DNA from: JAFAMB01 sp963775805
GTDB taxonomy: Bacteria; Verrucomicrobiota; Verrucomicrobiia; Chthoniobacterales; JAFAMB01
Direction: 5' to 3'
Length of the DNA stretch: 64,000 nt
Assembly: GCA_963775805.1 (NCBI GenBank)
Contig: CAVZKG010000005.1
Coordinates: 62,001-126,000, forward strand
This document shows positions 44,425-52,158 of the stretch, in pieces (position 1 is the stretch's first letter; every line of letters begins with the position of its first letter). Under the pieces are notes generated by a model, which had not been told where the DNA came from, made no database searches, and saw only the letters and a list, made by a program, of their open reading frames with translations. A program made the translations under genes and the position numbers.

Positions 44425-44973
44425 TCAGCGGCGTTGCAACGCCTTCGTCAGGTTGCTATCAATGGCACCGGTTACCGGAATGCCCTGCTGTCTCTGGAAC
44501 GATCGGATCGCGCTCTCGGTTTCTGGACCCATTACTCCGTCGATCCGCCCGCTGTAATATCCCCTCCACGCAAGAGCCGCTTGAACCGCTCGCGTGCTAT
44601 TGAATTGAGGGGCGCTCCCGCTGTCTGCCTGAGGTTGACCCTGACCCTGATCGTAGTCGTCGCCCCCTTCGTACGTATAGTAGGGGTCATAGCCGCCGCC
44701 GTAATAACCGCCGCCGTAATAACCCCATCCCCACCACGGGTATCCGTAAAAGCCGTACCAAGGACCATACCCATAGTAATATCGGCCGTGCCAAAAGAAG
44801 CGGCCATAACGCCCGCGGCCGTGAAAGCCGCCGTGGAAACCTCCATGGAATCCTCCACGACCGCCCCCTCCATGAAAGCCGCCGCCTCCACCGCCGCCAT
44901 GAGCCTCGGTACTGGGTTGCGATGCAATCAATCCAAGCGCGACAAGACCGGCAAGGAGAAAGTGCAGTTTCAT
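44425..44973 (-). CDS. Secreted Gly/Tyr/His-rich protein with peptidoglycan-binding domain
   Basis: The 182-residue protein has a signal peptide (LLAGLVALGLIASQPSTEAHG), a low-complexity middle (about 25-105) rich in glycine, histidine, tyrosine and tryptophan (GGFHGGFHGG, GYYGGGYYGGG), and a C-terminal PG-binding_1-type domain (AVQAALAWRGYYSGRIDGVMGPETESAIRSFQ, residues about 130-162). It probably attaches to the cell wall, with the low-complexity part exposed. Histidine clusters could bind metal (inference). Confidence 0.8.
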   Translation of the reverse strand: MKLHFLLAGLVALGLIASQPSTEAHGGGGGGGFHGGGGRGGFHGGFHGGFHGRGRYGRFFWHGRYYYGYGPWYGFYGYPWWGWGYYGGGYYGGGYDPYYTYEGGDDYDQGQGQPQADSGSAPQFNSTRAVQAALAWRGYYSGRIDGVMGPETESAIRSFQRQQGIPVTGAIDSNLTKALQRR

Positions 44974-45071
44974 ATCATCATAGCCTCCGTAGCCACAATA
45001 TCGTCCTCTTCCCGTTGCGGTTCCAATAAAATCGGTACCCCGCAGAACGACACTCGTTCAGGTCAAACTCA

Positions 45072-46073
45072 TCAGGGCGAAAGAGTTGCCTCACGCACAT
45101 CGAGTTTTTTCGGGATCAAATTCAAATTAAAAAAGGCGTCTGCAATCTTCTGCTGATCATCAATAACATCCGGTGTGATTGCTTTGAAACCCCATGGCAG
45201 TCGCTCGGTAATTTGTTGAAGTGTGTCGACATCGATTCCGACCTCATGGGAAAGCAGTTCCGCGACCTCACGCGGGCGTTGCTTTGACCATTCAGAAGCT
45301 TCGTTGATCGCGTCCGTCAGATCGTTGAGGATCTCCGGATGAGCTGTGACGAAATTCCGGTCGCCGAGGAAGAATTCACGATTCGCTACAATTCCGGTTC
45401 CGTCGGTGAGTATGCGCGCCTTCGTTGCCGACTTGGCGACGGTCAGATAAGGATCCCAGATTGCCCATGCATCCACGTGCCCGCTTTCAAATGCGGCGCG
45501 CGCATCGGCAGGCGGCAGATAAGCCGGTTGAATGTCGGAGTATTTTAATCCGGCTTTCTCGAGCGCCTTGATGAGTAGGTAGTGAACATTGGACCCTTTG
45601 TTTAAGGCGACTTTTCGTCCTTTTAAGTCCGCAATCGATGCAATTGGTGAATTCGCCGCGACAAGAATCGCTTCGCCGCCGGGGTCCGGGCTTTGGTTGC
45701 CGATGTAAATGAAAGGGTTATTCGCAGCTTGCGCAAAAATGGGCGGAGCTTCGCCGGTGTGGCCAAAGTCGATCGCGCCGGCGTTCATCGCTTCGAGGAG
45801 CTGCGGCCCGGCTGGGAAGAGATCCCACTCGATCTGAATTCCTTGTTGCTTGAGCCGGTCCTCCAGCTTGTGCCGTGCTTTGACGACGCTCAAGCTACCA
45901 TATTTCTGGTATCCGATGCGGACCAGTTTGAGACTGGGCGATTCTCCGAGGCAGCGTGTGCAATTGACGAATGTCACAGCCAGAAGAATCAGCAGAACGT
46001 ATCGGAAACATTCCCAGCGTACCGGTTCCGTTCGGTTATTGATCAGATGGCGGAGGTGAACTTTCGTGCTCAT
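45072..46073 (-). CDS. ssuA: Aliphatic sulfonate ABC transporter substrate-binding protein
   Basis: The 333-residue protein is secreted (LLILLAVTFVNC at the N-terminus) and matches SsuA: VRIGYQKYGSL, the binding region AGPQLLEAMNAGAIDFGHTGEAPPIFAQA and ADARAAFESGHVDAWAIWDPY. It should bind alkanesulfonates such as taurine-like compounds in the periplasm. It is divergent from ssuD across a 175-base intergenic region. No ssuB or ssuC gene lies in the window, so the importer is completed elsewhere or lost. Confidence 0.88.
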   Translation of the reverse strand: MSTKVHLRHLINNRTEPVRWECFRYVLLILLAVTFVNCTRCLGESPSLKLVRIGYQKYGSLSVVKARHKLEDRLKQQGIQIEWDLFPAGPQLLEAMNAGAIDFGHTGEAPPIFAQAANNPFIYIGNQSPDPGGEAILVAANSPIASIADLKGRKVALNKGSNVHYLLIKALEKAGLKYSDIQPAYLPPADARAAFESGHVDAWAIWDPYLTVAKSATKARILTDGTGIVANREFFLGDRNFVTAHPEILNDLTDAINEASEWSKQRPREVAELLSHEVGIDVDTLQQITERLPWGFKAITPDVIDDQQKIADAFFNLNLIPKKLDVREATLSP

Positions 46074-46103
46074 ACGGTGGGAGTGGTGCTATCTCGATTG
46101 AAT

Positions 46104-46127
46104 CGGTCGATTTAAGTGAATCGACCG
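46104..46127. promoter_or_regulatory. Inverted repeat in the ssuA-ssuD promoter region
   Basis: CGGTCGATT-TAAGTG-AATCGACCG is a perfect 9-bp inverted repeat with flanking GATTG and CAATC extending the symmetry. It lies 31 bases above the ssuA start, so it could be an operator or part of its leader. Confidence 0.45.
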
Positions 46128-46215
46128 CAATCAAATGACTCCATCGTTTACAATTCAAGTGCAATCTTGGTCGGCATTCGGTCGCTGCTTGCTGTCTATT
46201 GGCAATTCCGGGTTG

Positions 46216-46235
46216 ACTATATCAGGATAGTATAG
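46216..46235. promoter_or_regulatory. Candidate regulatory motif upstream of ssuD
   Basis: ACTAT-ATCAGG-ATAGT is a short perfect inverted repeat, and the longer string TATATCAGGATAGTATAG resembles TATATCAAGGATTATTTAG at 49357-49375. It lies 14 bases ahead of the ssuD ATG, overlapping the expected promoter. TTGACT at 46213-46218 may be a -35 box, but the -10 spacing is poor. Confidence 0.35.
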
Positions 46236-46248
46236 GTTACTGCGCAAA

Positions 46249-47400
46249 ATGCCGCCCTTGAAGCTTTTCTGGTTCATTCCGACTTACGGCGATAGCCGCT
46301 ATCTCGCTTCGCCTCTGGGTGCCCGGAGAACGACGTTTGGATATGTGCGCCAAATAGCCGAGGCGGTCGATCAACTCGGTTATTACGGTGCTTTATTGCC
46401 GACTGGCCGGTCATGCGATGATGCCTGGGTCGTCGCCTCGGCTCTCTTTCCGTTCACGCGCTCCATGCGCTTTCTGATTGCGGTTCGGCCGGGTCTCATC
46501 TCTCCGACACTTACGGCGCGCATGGTTGCGAGTTTTGATCAAATGTCGGAAGGCCGTCTGTTGATCAACGTGGTCACCGGGGGTGACCCCGTCGAGTTGG
46601 CTGGTGACGGCGTCTTGCTTGGACATGACGAGCGGTACCGTTTAACGGACGAGTTTTTAACGATTTTTCGGCGTATCAGCTCGATGGAATCAGTCGATTT
46701 CAAGGGTGAACATCTTGAGGTCCGGGAAGCCAAGCTGCTCTATCAAGGATTACAAAGACCGTATCCGGATCTTTACTTCGGCGGTTCTTCTGCGGCCGGG
46801 CATGAAGTCGCGGGGAAACATGTCGACGTGTATCTCACCTGGGGCGAACCGCCAGCCCAGGTCGCCGAGAAAATTGCGGAAGTGCGGAAGATAGCTGCGC
46901 GTCACGGACGGACCATGCGGTTTGGAGTTCGTCTTCATTTGATCGTCCGCGAATCCGAAAAACAGGCATGGGCGGACGCCGAAGATCTGATTCGGTTTGT
47001 CACTGACGACGTGATTTCTGCCGCACAGAAGACGTTTGCGCGTTTTGATTCTGCCGGCCAACAACGGATGTCAGAGCTTCACTCCGGGAAGAGGGATAAA
47101 CTCGAAATAAGTCCAAATCTTTGGGCCGGCGTCGGTTTGGTCCGTGGTGGCGCGGGGACGGCACTCGTTGGAGATCCCGAAACAGTTGCGGCGCGAATTC
47201 TCGAGTATGCCGCCTTGGGCGTCGAAAGCTTCATCTTTTCCGGGTACCCGCATCTGGAGGAAGCGTACCGAGTCGCCGAACTGCTGTTCCCACTACTCAG
47301 GTCTGATTCGCTTGCGGACCAAGAGGCCCCGCATTATCAGAGCCCGTTTGGGGAGTTCGCGGCGGGAAGCAAGAGGATAAAAGTAGGAATTAAGAATTAA
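46249..47400 (+). CDS. ssuD: FMNH2-dependent alkanesulfonate monooxygenase
   Basis: The 383-residue luciferase-like flavin monooxygenase frees sulfite from alkanesulfonates. It follows SsuD: FWFIPTYGDSRYL, EQLGYYGALLPTG-type segment (DQLGYYGALLPTG), RSCDDAWV, INVVTGGDPVELAGDG, and FGVRLHLIVRES. It needs FMNH2 from a reductase; the gene at 52683 is a candidate. It is divergent from ssuA. The last dozen residues (KRIKVGIKN) are encoded by an AT-rich repeat, so the C-terminus may have been altered by it. Confidence 0.9.
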   Translation: MPPLKLFWFIPTYGDSRYLASPLGARRTTFGYVRQIAEAVDQLGYYGALLPTGRSCDDAWVVASALFPFTRSMRFLIAVRPGLISPTLTARMVASFDQMSEGRLLINVVTGGDPVELAGDGVLLGHDERYRLTDEFLTIFRRISSMESVDFKGEHLEVREAKLLYQGLQRPYPDLYFGGSSAAGHEVAGKHVDVYLTWGEPPAQVAEKIAEVRKIAARHGRTMRFGVRLHLIVRESEKQAWADAEDLIRFVTDDVISAAQKTFARFDSAGQQRMSELHSGKRDKLEISPNLWAGVGLVRGGAGTALVGDPETVAARILEYAALGVESFIFSGYPHLEEAYRVAELLFPLLRSDSLADQEAPHYQSPFGEFAAGSKRIKVGIKN

Positions 47401-47420
47401 AAAGTAAAAAGGCAGAAATA
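47383..47420. repeat. AT-rich AATTAAGAATTAAAAAGTAAAA low-complexity repeat
   Basis: The 3' end of ssuD and the next bases consist of variants of a (G)AATTAA / AAAAGTAA unit. Its composition differs sharply from the rest of the gene. Confidence 0.5.
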
Positions 47421-47579
47421 AGGGGCTGTCTGTCCGGAACAGGCCCAAGGCAGCGCAGGGATTCTGCCCATTTGCGTACTTCGTACTCGGGCCTGTGTAC
47501 CATTGGCTTGCAAAGTGCGATTGCGATTGTCACTAGAAGGCTGACCAGCGACGCCCTGTCGTGGACGGCGCGCCAAAAT

Positions 47580-47634
47580 CGAGAACGAGAACGAGCAGGA
47601 GCACGAGTACGATTGCGACTAGGGTCGCGACTAG
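47580..47634. repeat. GAGAAC/GAGCAC hexamer tandem repeat
   Basis: CGAGAACGAGAACGAGCAGGAGCACGAGTACG is a degenerate tandem of a 6-base unit, followed by GCGACTAGGGTCGCGACTAGG, which repeats GCGACTAGG. The stretch lies between ssuD and the tetR stop, and no gene is present. Confidence 0.6.
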
Positions 47635-47676
47635 GTTACGTCAATCGGCCTATCCACAAAAGACGCTCGCCCCAAA

Positions 47677-48261
47677 TCAAAATTTCAGGATCGTCGAAAA
47701 GAGGATCTGCTTAAAGCGATCGAAAGGTGCCAGGCTGCGTTCCGCTTTACTTAACAATATTGCGCCTTGTAAAGAGGAAACTACAAATCCGGCAATTTCA
47801 TTGCACTTCGATTTCGGTGGCAGTTCGCCAGCTTTTATGGCGCTCTTCAGGCAATTGGCGATTGCTTGTTGGATCTCCGCAAATATCTCGATGAGGCGTT
47901 GCCGGATGACCTCGCTATGATCGCTCGCTTCGGCGGTAAAGTTGCCGTACAGACACCCGTTTTCCGTTCCAACTGTTTTGAGAAAGTCTCTATTGGCATC
48001 AATGTAGGCGCCAATCCGTTTAAGAGGAGGAAGCGACTTGTTGCGAAGCGTCTCGCGAATCACTTCGCGGGTCTTCGCAAAATACAGATTGAGTATCTCG
48101 AGACTAAAGGCCTCTTTCGAGGTGAAATGGTTAGTGAAAGATCCCTGAGGGACGCCGGCAGCTTCGACGATATCGCGGACGCTGGCGCCGGTGAATCCGC
48201 GCTTATGCATCACGCGAAGGCCGACGTTCAGTATCTTTTCGCGATTCGATGGTCTGGACAT
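47677..48261 (-). CDS. TetR/AcrR family regulator
   Basis: The 194-residue protein has a typical TetR DNA-binding domain (REKILNVGLRVMHKRGFTGASVRDIVEAAGVPQGSFTNHFTSKEAF, residues about 7-52) and a C-terminal ligand domain with NGCLYGNFTAE, a pattern of the LmrA/YxaF-type group. It is divergent from the NTF2-like gene with 175 bases between, so that gene is the likeliest target. Its place inside the organosulfur region suggests it could also control ssu/sfn-like genes, but this is inference. Confidence 0.88.
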   Translation of the reverse strand: MSRPSNREKILNVGLRVMHKRGFTGASVRDIVEAAGVPQGSFTNHFTSKEAFSLEILNLYFAKTREVIRETLRNKSLPPLKRIGAYIDANRDFLKTVGTENGCLYGNFTAEASDHSEVIRQRLIEIFAEIQQAIANCLKSAIKAGELPPKSKCNEIAGFVVSSLQGAILLSKAERSLAPFDRFKQILFSTILKF

Positions 48262-48436
48262 TCGGCGATTAGAATCGCCCTGTTTACGGTTTCCGCAATC
48301 GTTCGAATAATGACAGTTAAATCCTCCGACTGAAAGATTATCCTATGGTTGACCTGCTTCAGACTGAATCCTGTTTTTGACAAGCGATCGTAGCGTAAGT
48401 CGTGCTACTATTTGAAAATCTCAAGGCCAACGAATC

Positions 48437-48916
48437 ATGAATGCTGAACTAACAACAAGGCCTCCGATACCTCCTTTTACTCTGGAAACCGCGAAACAGA
48501 AAGCCCGCCTCGCCGAGGATGGCTGGAACAGCCGCAATCCTGAGAAAGTTTCTCTGGCCTACACGGTTGACAGCGTTTGGCGGAATCGTTCCGAATTCAT
48601 GTCGGGACGTGAAGCGATCGTTGAATTCCTGACGCGAAAATGGAACCGAGAACTGGATTACCGGCTCATCAAAGAACTGTGGGCGTTTCGCGAAAACCGG
48701 ATCGCGGTACGGTTTGCTTACGAATGGCATGACGACAGCGGAAACTGGTTCCGATCGTACGGAAACGAGAATTGGGAATTTAATCCAGATGGACTCATGG
48801 CCCGCAGAATTGCCAGTATCAACGACCTCCCAATTTCAGAATCCGAACGGAAGTACTTCTGGCCGCTTGGCAGGCGCCCAGACGAGCACCCCGGTCTCTC
48901 GGATTTGGGGCTGTGA
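48437..48916 (+). CDS. NTF2-like (DUF1348) protein
   Basis: The 159-residue protein is a SnoaL/NTF2-fold domain of the DUF1348 type: LAEDGWNSRNPEKVSLAYTVDSVWRNRSEF, IVEFLTRKWNRELDYRLIKELWAF and FAYEWHDDSGNWFRSYGNENWEF. The function is unknown; the fold forms a cone-shaped pocket used for small molecules. It is divergent from a tetR gene that probably represses it. A repeat tract begins within 7 bases after its stop. Confidence 0.85.
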   Translation: MNAELTTRPPIPPFTLETAKQKARLAEDGWNSRNPEKVSLAYTVDSVWRNRSEFMSGREAIVEFLTRKWNRELDYRLIKELWAFRENRIAVRFAYEWHDDSGNWFRSYGNENWEFNPDGLMARRIASINDLPISESERKYFWPLGRRPDEHPGLSDLGL

Positions 48917-48922
48917 TAACCG

Positions 48923-49056
48923 GGTTCCGAGTTCAAAGTTCGACGTTCAAAGTTCGGGGCCCGAAAGGTTCCCGATAGATTAGGCCTGCCTTCTCAATCC
49001 TGAACTCCAAACCTCGAACTCCAAACCTCGAACCTCGAACCTCAAACCCGGAACTC
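48923..49056. repeat. GTTCAAAGTTCG / AACTCCAAACCTCG tandem repeats
   Basis: The segment has GTTCAAAGTTCG-ACGTTCAAAGTTCG followed by a second block of CGAACTCCAAACCT, CGAACCT and CGAACCTCAAACCC units. The two blocks are approximate inverted versions of each other (GTTCAAAG / CTCGAAC), so the transcript could fold. It fills the space between the NTF2-like gene and the cupin remnant. Confidence 0.65.
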
Positions 49057-49364
49057 CTATCTGCTCGACCTCTGCCATTCGGTGAAATCGGGATCGATTC
49101 CGCGATATAGATATCCGAACCGGCCACCAGAGGGCATGACTCCGTAAAAATACACAGCTGTCATCTCTTCGGTAACAACTAAAGAGTGCTCGTCTCCGCC
49201 TTTTGTGATGAGCATGTCGCCGGGCCCGAGCTCGTATCGAATGTTCTCGCTTGTCGCGATTCCGCGACCGCACGATCCGACGTACGGCAATCCTGCCGGG
49301 GGGGCAATCGTTGGGTCATGATTATTGGGCCGAGAATGTCTATCGGAACAATATTGTATATCAA
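49057..49364 (-). pseudogene. Small cupin remnant with a probable frameshift
   Basis: The downstream 77-codon frame encodes a cupin half with the second motif (YELGPGDMLITKGGDEHSLVV) and a short C-terminus. The upstream reading frame (starting at a TTG at 49362-49364) gives IVPIDILGPIIMTQRLPP and is joined out of frame. The break coincides with a run of seven G (plus strand 49298-49304). No HxHxxxxE first cupin motif is found in either part. The gene is probably inactive, or the homopolymer length is wrong in the assembly. Confidence 0.5.
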
Positions 49365-49375
49365 GGATTATTTAG
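49357..49375. promoter_or_regulatory. Candidate regulatory motif upstream of the SfnB-like operon
   Basis: TATATCAAGGATTATTTAG matches TATATCAGGATAGTATAG upstream of ssuD at most positions with one extra base. It stands between the cupin remnant and the 49504 gene. It may be a shared binding site for a sulfur-responsive regulator. Confidence 0.3.
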
Positions 49376-49503
49376 CTCCTGATTAGTCAATACCTGGAAC
49401 TGATTTTAGAGCGAATCAGGTCAGATAGGGGTGAAATCGGACTGGTAAAACCCGGTTGAAGATGAACCAAAAGAATACTAATACACGCTAGAAAGTTCTT
49501 AAT

Positions 49504-50688
49504 ATGGCCGAAGCACATCGAATCGAGAGTGAACAGGAAGCGTTGGATGTTGCGCGGCGGTTCGCCGATCAGATCCGTCCTGAATCGGGAACACGCGATA
49601 AGGAGAGACGGCTGCCAATCGACGAAATCGAGTGGTTCTCGCAGAGCGGCCTTTGGGGAATTACGATACCTAAGGAGTTTGGAGGTGCCGGCGTTTCGAC
49701 CGCCGTTTTTACCGAGGTCGTGGCGATCGTCTCAGAAGCGGACGCTTCTTTGGGACAAATTCCACAAAATCACTACGCGAACATCGAGGAGATCCGCTTG
49801 GTGGGGTCGGATGCGCAAAAGCGCTTTTTCTTCGATCGAATCTTAAAAGGGGATCGTCTCGGAAACGCGGCTGTCGAGCGTGGCGGTAAGACTGTTGTAG
49901 ACAATCAAACGAAGTTAGTGCCCGATGGGGAGGGGTATCTGTTATCCGGGGAGAAATTTTACTGCACGGGGGCTCTCTTTGCGCATTGGGTCCCGGTGCG
50001 GGTCACTGATTCTGATGGGAACCGCGTGGTTGCGATCGTAAACCGCCGGAGCGAAGGGCTCACTGTGATCGACGATTGGTCTGCATTTGGACAGCGTACA
50101 ACGGCAAGTGGAACGGTCCTTCTGAAAGATGTGCGCGTGAAAAAGGATCAAATCTTACTCTCTTACCAGAACTATCAGCGCCCGACGACGCGCGGACCGT
50201 TTTCTCAAATCATCCATGTGGCGATCGATGTCGGGATTGCTAGAGCTGCGATCAATGAGACCGTTCATTTTGTGAAAACCCGGTCGCGGCCATGGATCGA
50301 CGCGAAGATTGAAAAAGCGACAGAGGATCCGCTCACCATTCACGAAGTGGGCTCACTCCATTATCAATTGCATGCAGCAGAAGCGTTGATGGAAAGAGCC
50401 GCGCAGAAGGTCGATCGTGCGGCGGCGGATCCGGGCGATGGAACGGTTTCCGCCGCGGCGGTTGCTGTCGCTGAGGCAAAGATTGCCTCCACGGAGATTG
50501 CAATTGAGGCTACCAACAAGTTGTTTGAGCTGGCTGGGACACAGTCGACTCTCGAAAGATTTCAGCTGGATCGCCACTGGCGAAATGCGCGCGTGCACAC
50601 GCTGCACGACCCGGTCCGTTGGAAATATCACGCAATCGGTAACTTTTATTTAAATCAGACTGCACCGCCGCGGCACGCGTGGCTATGA
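49504..50688 (+). CDS. SfnB-like acyl-CoA dehydrogenase family oxidoreductase (sulfur acquisition)
   Basis: The 394-residue flavoprotein follows the acyl-CoA dehydrogenase fold, but with the SfnB/DszC-like pattern: GLWGITIPKEFGGAGVSTAVFTEVVA, SLGQIPQNHYANIEEI, GEKFYCTGALFAHWVPV and RHWRNARVHTLHDPVRWKYHAIG. Members act as flavin-dependent monooxygenases on organosulfur compounds. The last four bases overlap the start of the next monooxygenase (ATGA), so both are made together. It belongs to the sulfonate/organosulfur region with ssuD. Confidence 0.85.
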   Translation: MAEAHRIESEQEALDVARRFADQIRPESGTRDKERRLPIDEIEWFSQSGLWGITIPKEFGGAGVSTAVFTEVVAIVSEADASLGQIPQNHYANIEEIRLVGSDAQKRFFFDRILKGDRLGNAAVERGGKTVVDNQTKLVPDGEGYLLSGEKFYCTGALFAHWVPVRVTDSDGNRVVAIVNRRSEGLTVIDDWSAFGQRTTASGTVLLKDVRVKKDQILLSYQNYQRPTTRGPFSQIIHVAIDVGIARAAINETVHFVKTRSRPWIDAKIEKATEDPLTIHEVGSLHYQLHAAEALMERAAQKVDRAAADPGDGTVSAAAVAVAEAKIASTEIAIEATNKLFELAGTQSTLERFQLDRHWRNARVHTLHDPVRWKYHAIGNFYLNQTAPPRHAWL

Positions 50689-52034
50689 GCAAGGAGATTC
50701 GGTTCAATGCGTTTGCGATGAATTGTGTGGGGCATATGGCACCCGGACTCTGGCGCCACCCCAAGGACCGTTCCAATCGCTATGTTGATCTGGAGTATTG
50801 GACCGATTTGGCTCGCTTGCTGGAGCGTGGAAAGTTTGACGGCTTGTTTCTGGCTGACGTTCTTGGCCCCTACGACGTTTACGGAGGCCGAGCGGACGCC
50901 GCAATAGTCAACGGGATCCAGATTCCCGTGAATGATCCGATGCTGCTCATTTCAGGAATGGCCGCGGTCACTGAACATCTTGGATTCGGGGTGACCTGTG
51001 CGTTGACGTACGAACATCCGTACCCGTTTGCGCGCCGGGCTTCGACATTGGATCATCTCACCAAGGGCCGTTTCGGCTGGAACATTGTTTCCGGTTATCT
51101 GGATAGCGCTGCACGCAACTTTGGGCTCGATCAACAGACCCAGCACGATGATCGATACGAGGTCGCAGAAGAGTACATGGAGGTCTGCTACAAGCTTTGG
51201 GAAAAAAGTTGGGAACCCGGCTCCGTCAGGCGGGACAAAAAGAGCGGTTTATTTGCGGATCCTGCGAAGGTTCACGGAATCCATCACATCGGAAAACATT
51301 ATAGAGTCCCTGGTTTCAATTTGAGTGAACCTTCGCCACAACGGACGCCCGTGCTTTACCAGGCAGGCGCCTCGCGACGTGGAAAAGATTTTGCCGCGAA
51401 GCATGCAGAATGCGTATTCGTGTCTGCTCCGTCTGCGTCCATCGTAAAGAAATACGTTCGGGATTTGCGCCAACGCGCTGCGGAGTTTAATCGCGGAGAA
51501 ATACTTATCTTTCTGATGTTCACAGTCGTTGTCGCTCCAACCGAAGATGAAGCGAAAAATAAGCTGAATGAATATCGTTCGTTTATCGATCATGAAGGCG
51601 CACTGGCGTTGATGTCCGGTTGGACCGGCGTCGACCTGAGCACCTATCAATTGGACGATGATCTTCGTGCGGGAAACTCAAATGCAAATCAGTCGGCGCT
51701 TGAGTCTTTTACGGTGAGTGATCCAAACCGGCGATGGACGATTCGAGAGATTGCCGAATTTGTCGGATTGGGTGGACGTGGTCCGGTCGTGGCTGGTACC
51801 CCGAGCCATGTCGCGGACGAACTCCAGGAGTGGGTCAATGAGACAGATGTCGACGGATTCAACCTGACTTATTCGGTGATGCCGGAAACGTACGAAAACA
51901 TCGTTGAACTGTTGGTCCCCGAACTTCAGCGCCGGGGCGTTTACAAGAACAAATACCGGTCCGGTACATTGCGAGAAAAGCTGTTTGCACAGGGCCCCTA
52001 CCTGAACGCGACGCATCCAGGAAAGCGAGTCTAG
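50685..52034 (+). CDS. NtaA/DmoA-like FMN-dependent monooxygenase
   Basis: The 449-residue luciferase-like enzyme has the NtaA/SnaA/DszA(SoxA) pattern: FNAFAMNCVGHMAPGLWRHP, FDGLFLADVLGPYDVYGG, LTKGRFGWNIVSGYLDSAARNFG, RTPVLYQAGASRRGKDFAAKHAE and GFNLTYSVMPE. Relatives oxidise dimethyl sulfide (DmoA), dibenzothiophene sulfone (DszA) or nitrilotriacetate. Together with the SfnB-like partner, a small organosulfur substrate is most likely. It needs reduced FMN from a reductase. I start at the ATG 50685 inside the upstream stop, not at the GTG six bases earlier. Its TAG stop is the edge of the element at 52032-52158. Confidence 0.85.
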   Translation: MSKEIRFNAFAMNCVGHMAPGLWRHPKDRSNRYVDLEYWTDLARLLERGKFDGLFLADVLGPYDVYGGRADAAIVNGIQIPVNDPMLLISGMAAVTEHLGFGVTCALTYEHPYPFARRASTLDHLTKGRFGWNIVSGYLDSAARNFGLDQQTQHDDRYEVAEEYMEVCYKLWEKSWEPGSVRRDKKSGLFADPAKVHGIHHIGKHYRVPGFNLSEPSPQRTPVLYQAGASRRGKDFAAKHAECVFVSAPSASIVKKYVRDLRQRAAEFNRGEILIFLMFTVVVAPTEDEAKNKLNEYRSFIDHEGALALMSGWTGVDLSTYQLDDDLRAGNSNANQSALESFTVSDPNRRWTIREIAEFVGLGGRGPVVAGTPSHVADELQEWVNETDVDGFNLTYSVMPETYENIVELLVPELQRRGVYKNKYRSGTLREKLFAQGPYLNATHPGKRV

Positions 52035-52158
52035 TCAGCCACATTTCTCACGTCCCCGTGAGAGGTGGGCACGGAGTGCCGACCTTGGCTGGGGCTAGCC
52101 GCAAACTCCGAAATACTACGCTGTTAAAAGCTTTCGGGGTTGTGAGATGTTCAGGCTA
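52032..52158. repeat. Palindromic convergent-gene element, copy 4 (compound)
   Basis: The gap between the DmoA-like gene (TAG 52032-52034) and the convergent small gene (stop at 52156-52158) holds two element modules. The first has CATTTCTCAC-GTCCCC-GTGAGAGGTG (52042-52067), where G:U pairs replace A:U, keeping RNA pairing. The second (52095-52158) has CTAGCC, AAACTCCGAAATACTACGCTGTTAAAAGCTTTCG by position, TTGTGAGATGTTCAGGCTA. Confidence 0.7.

Noticed and set aside
44383..45156. 257-codon plus-strand frame opposite the Gly-rich gene
   Set aside because: Its Val/Ala/Ile-rich translation mirrors the Gly/Tyr/His repeats of the real gene, which has a signal peptide and a recognisable domain.
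48923..49056. Possible CRISPR array
   Set aside because: The repeats are short, contiguous and lack unique spacers. No cas gene is in the window.
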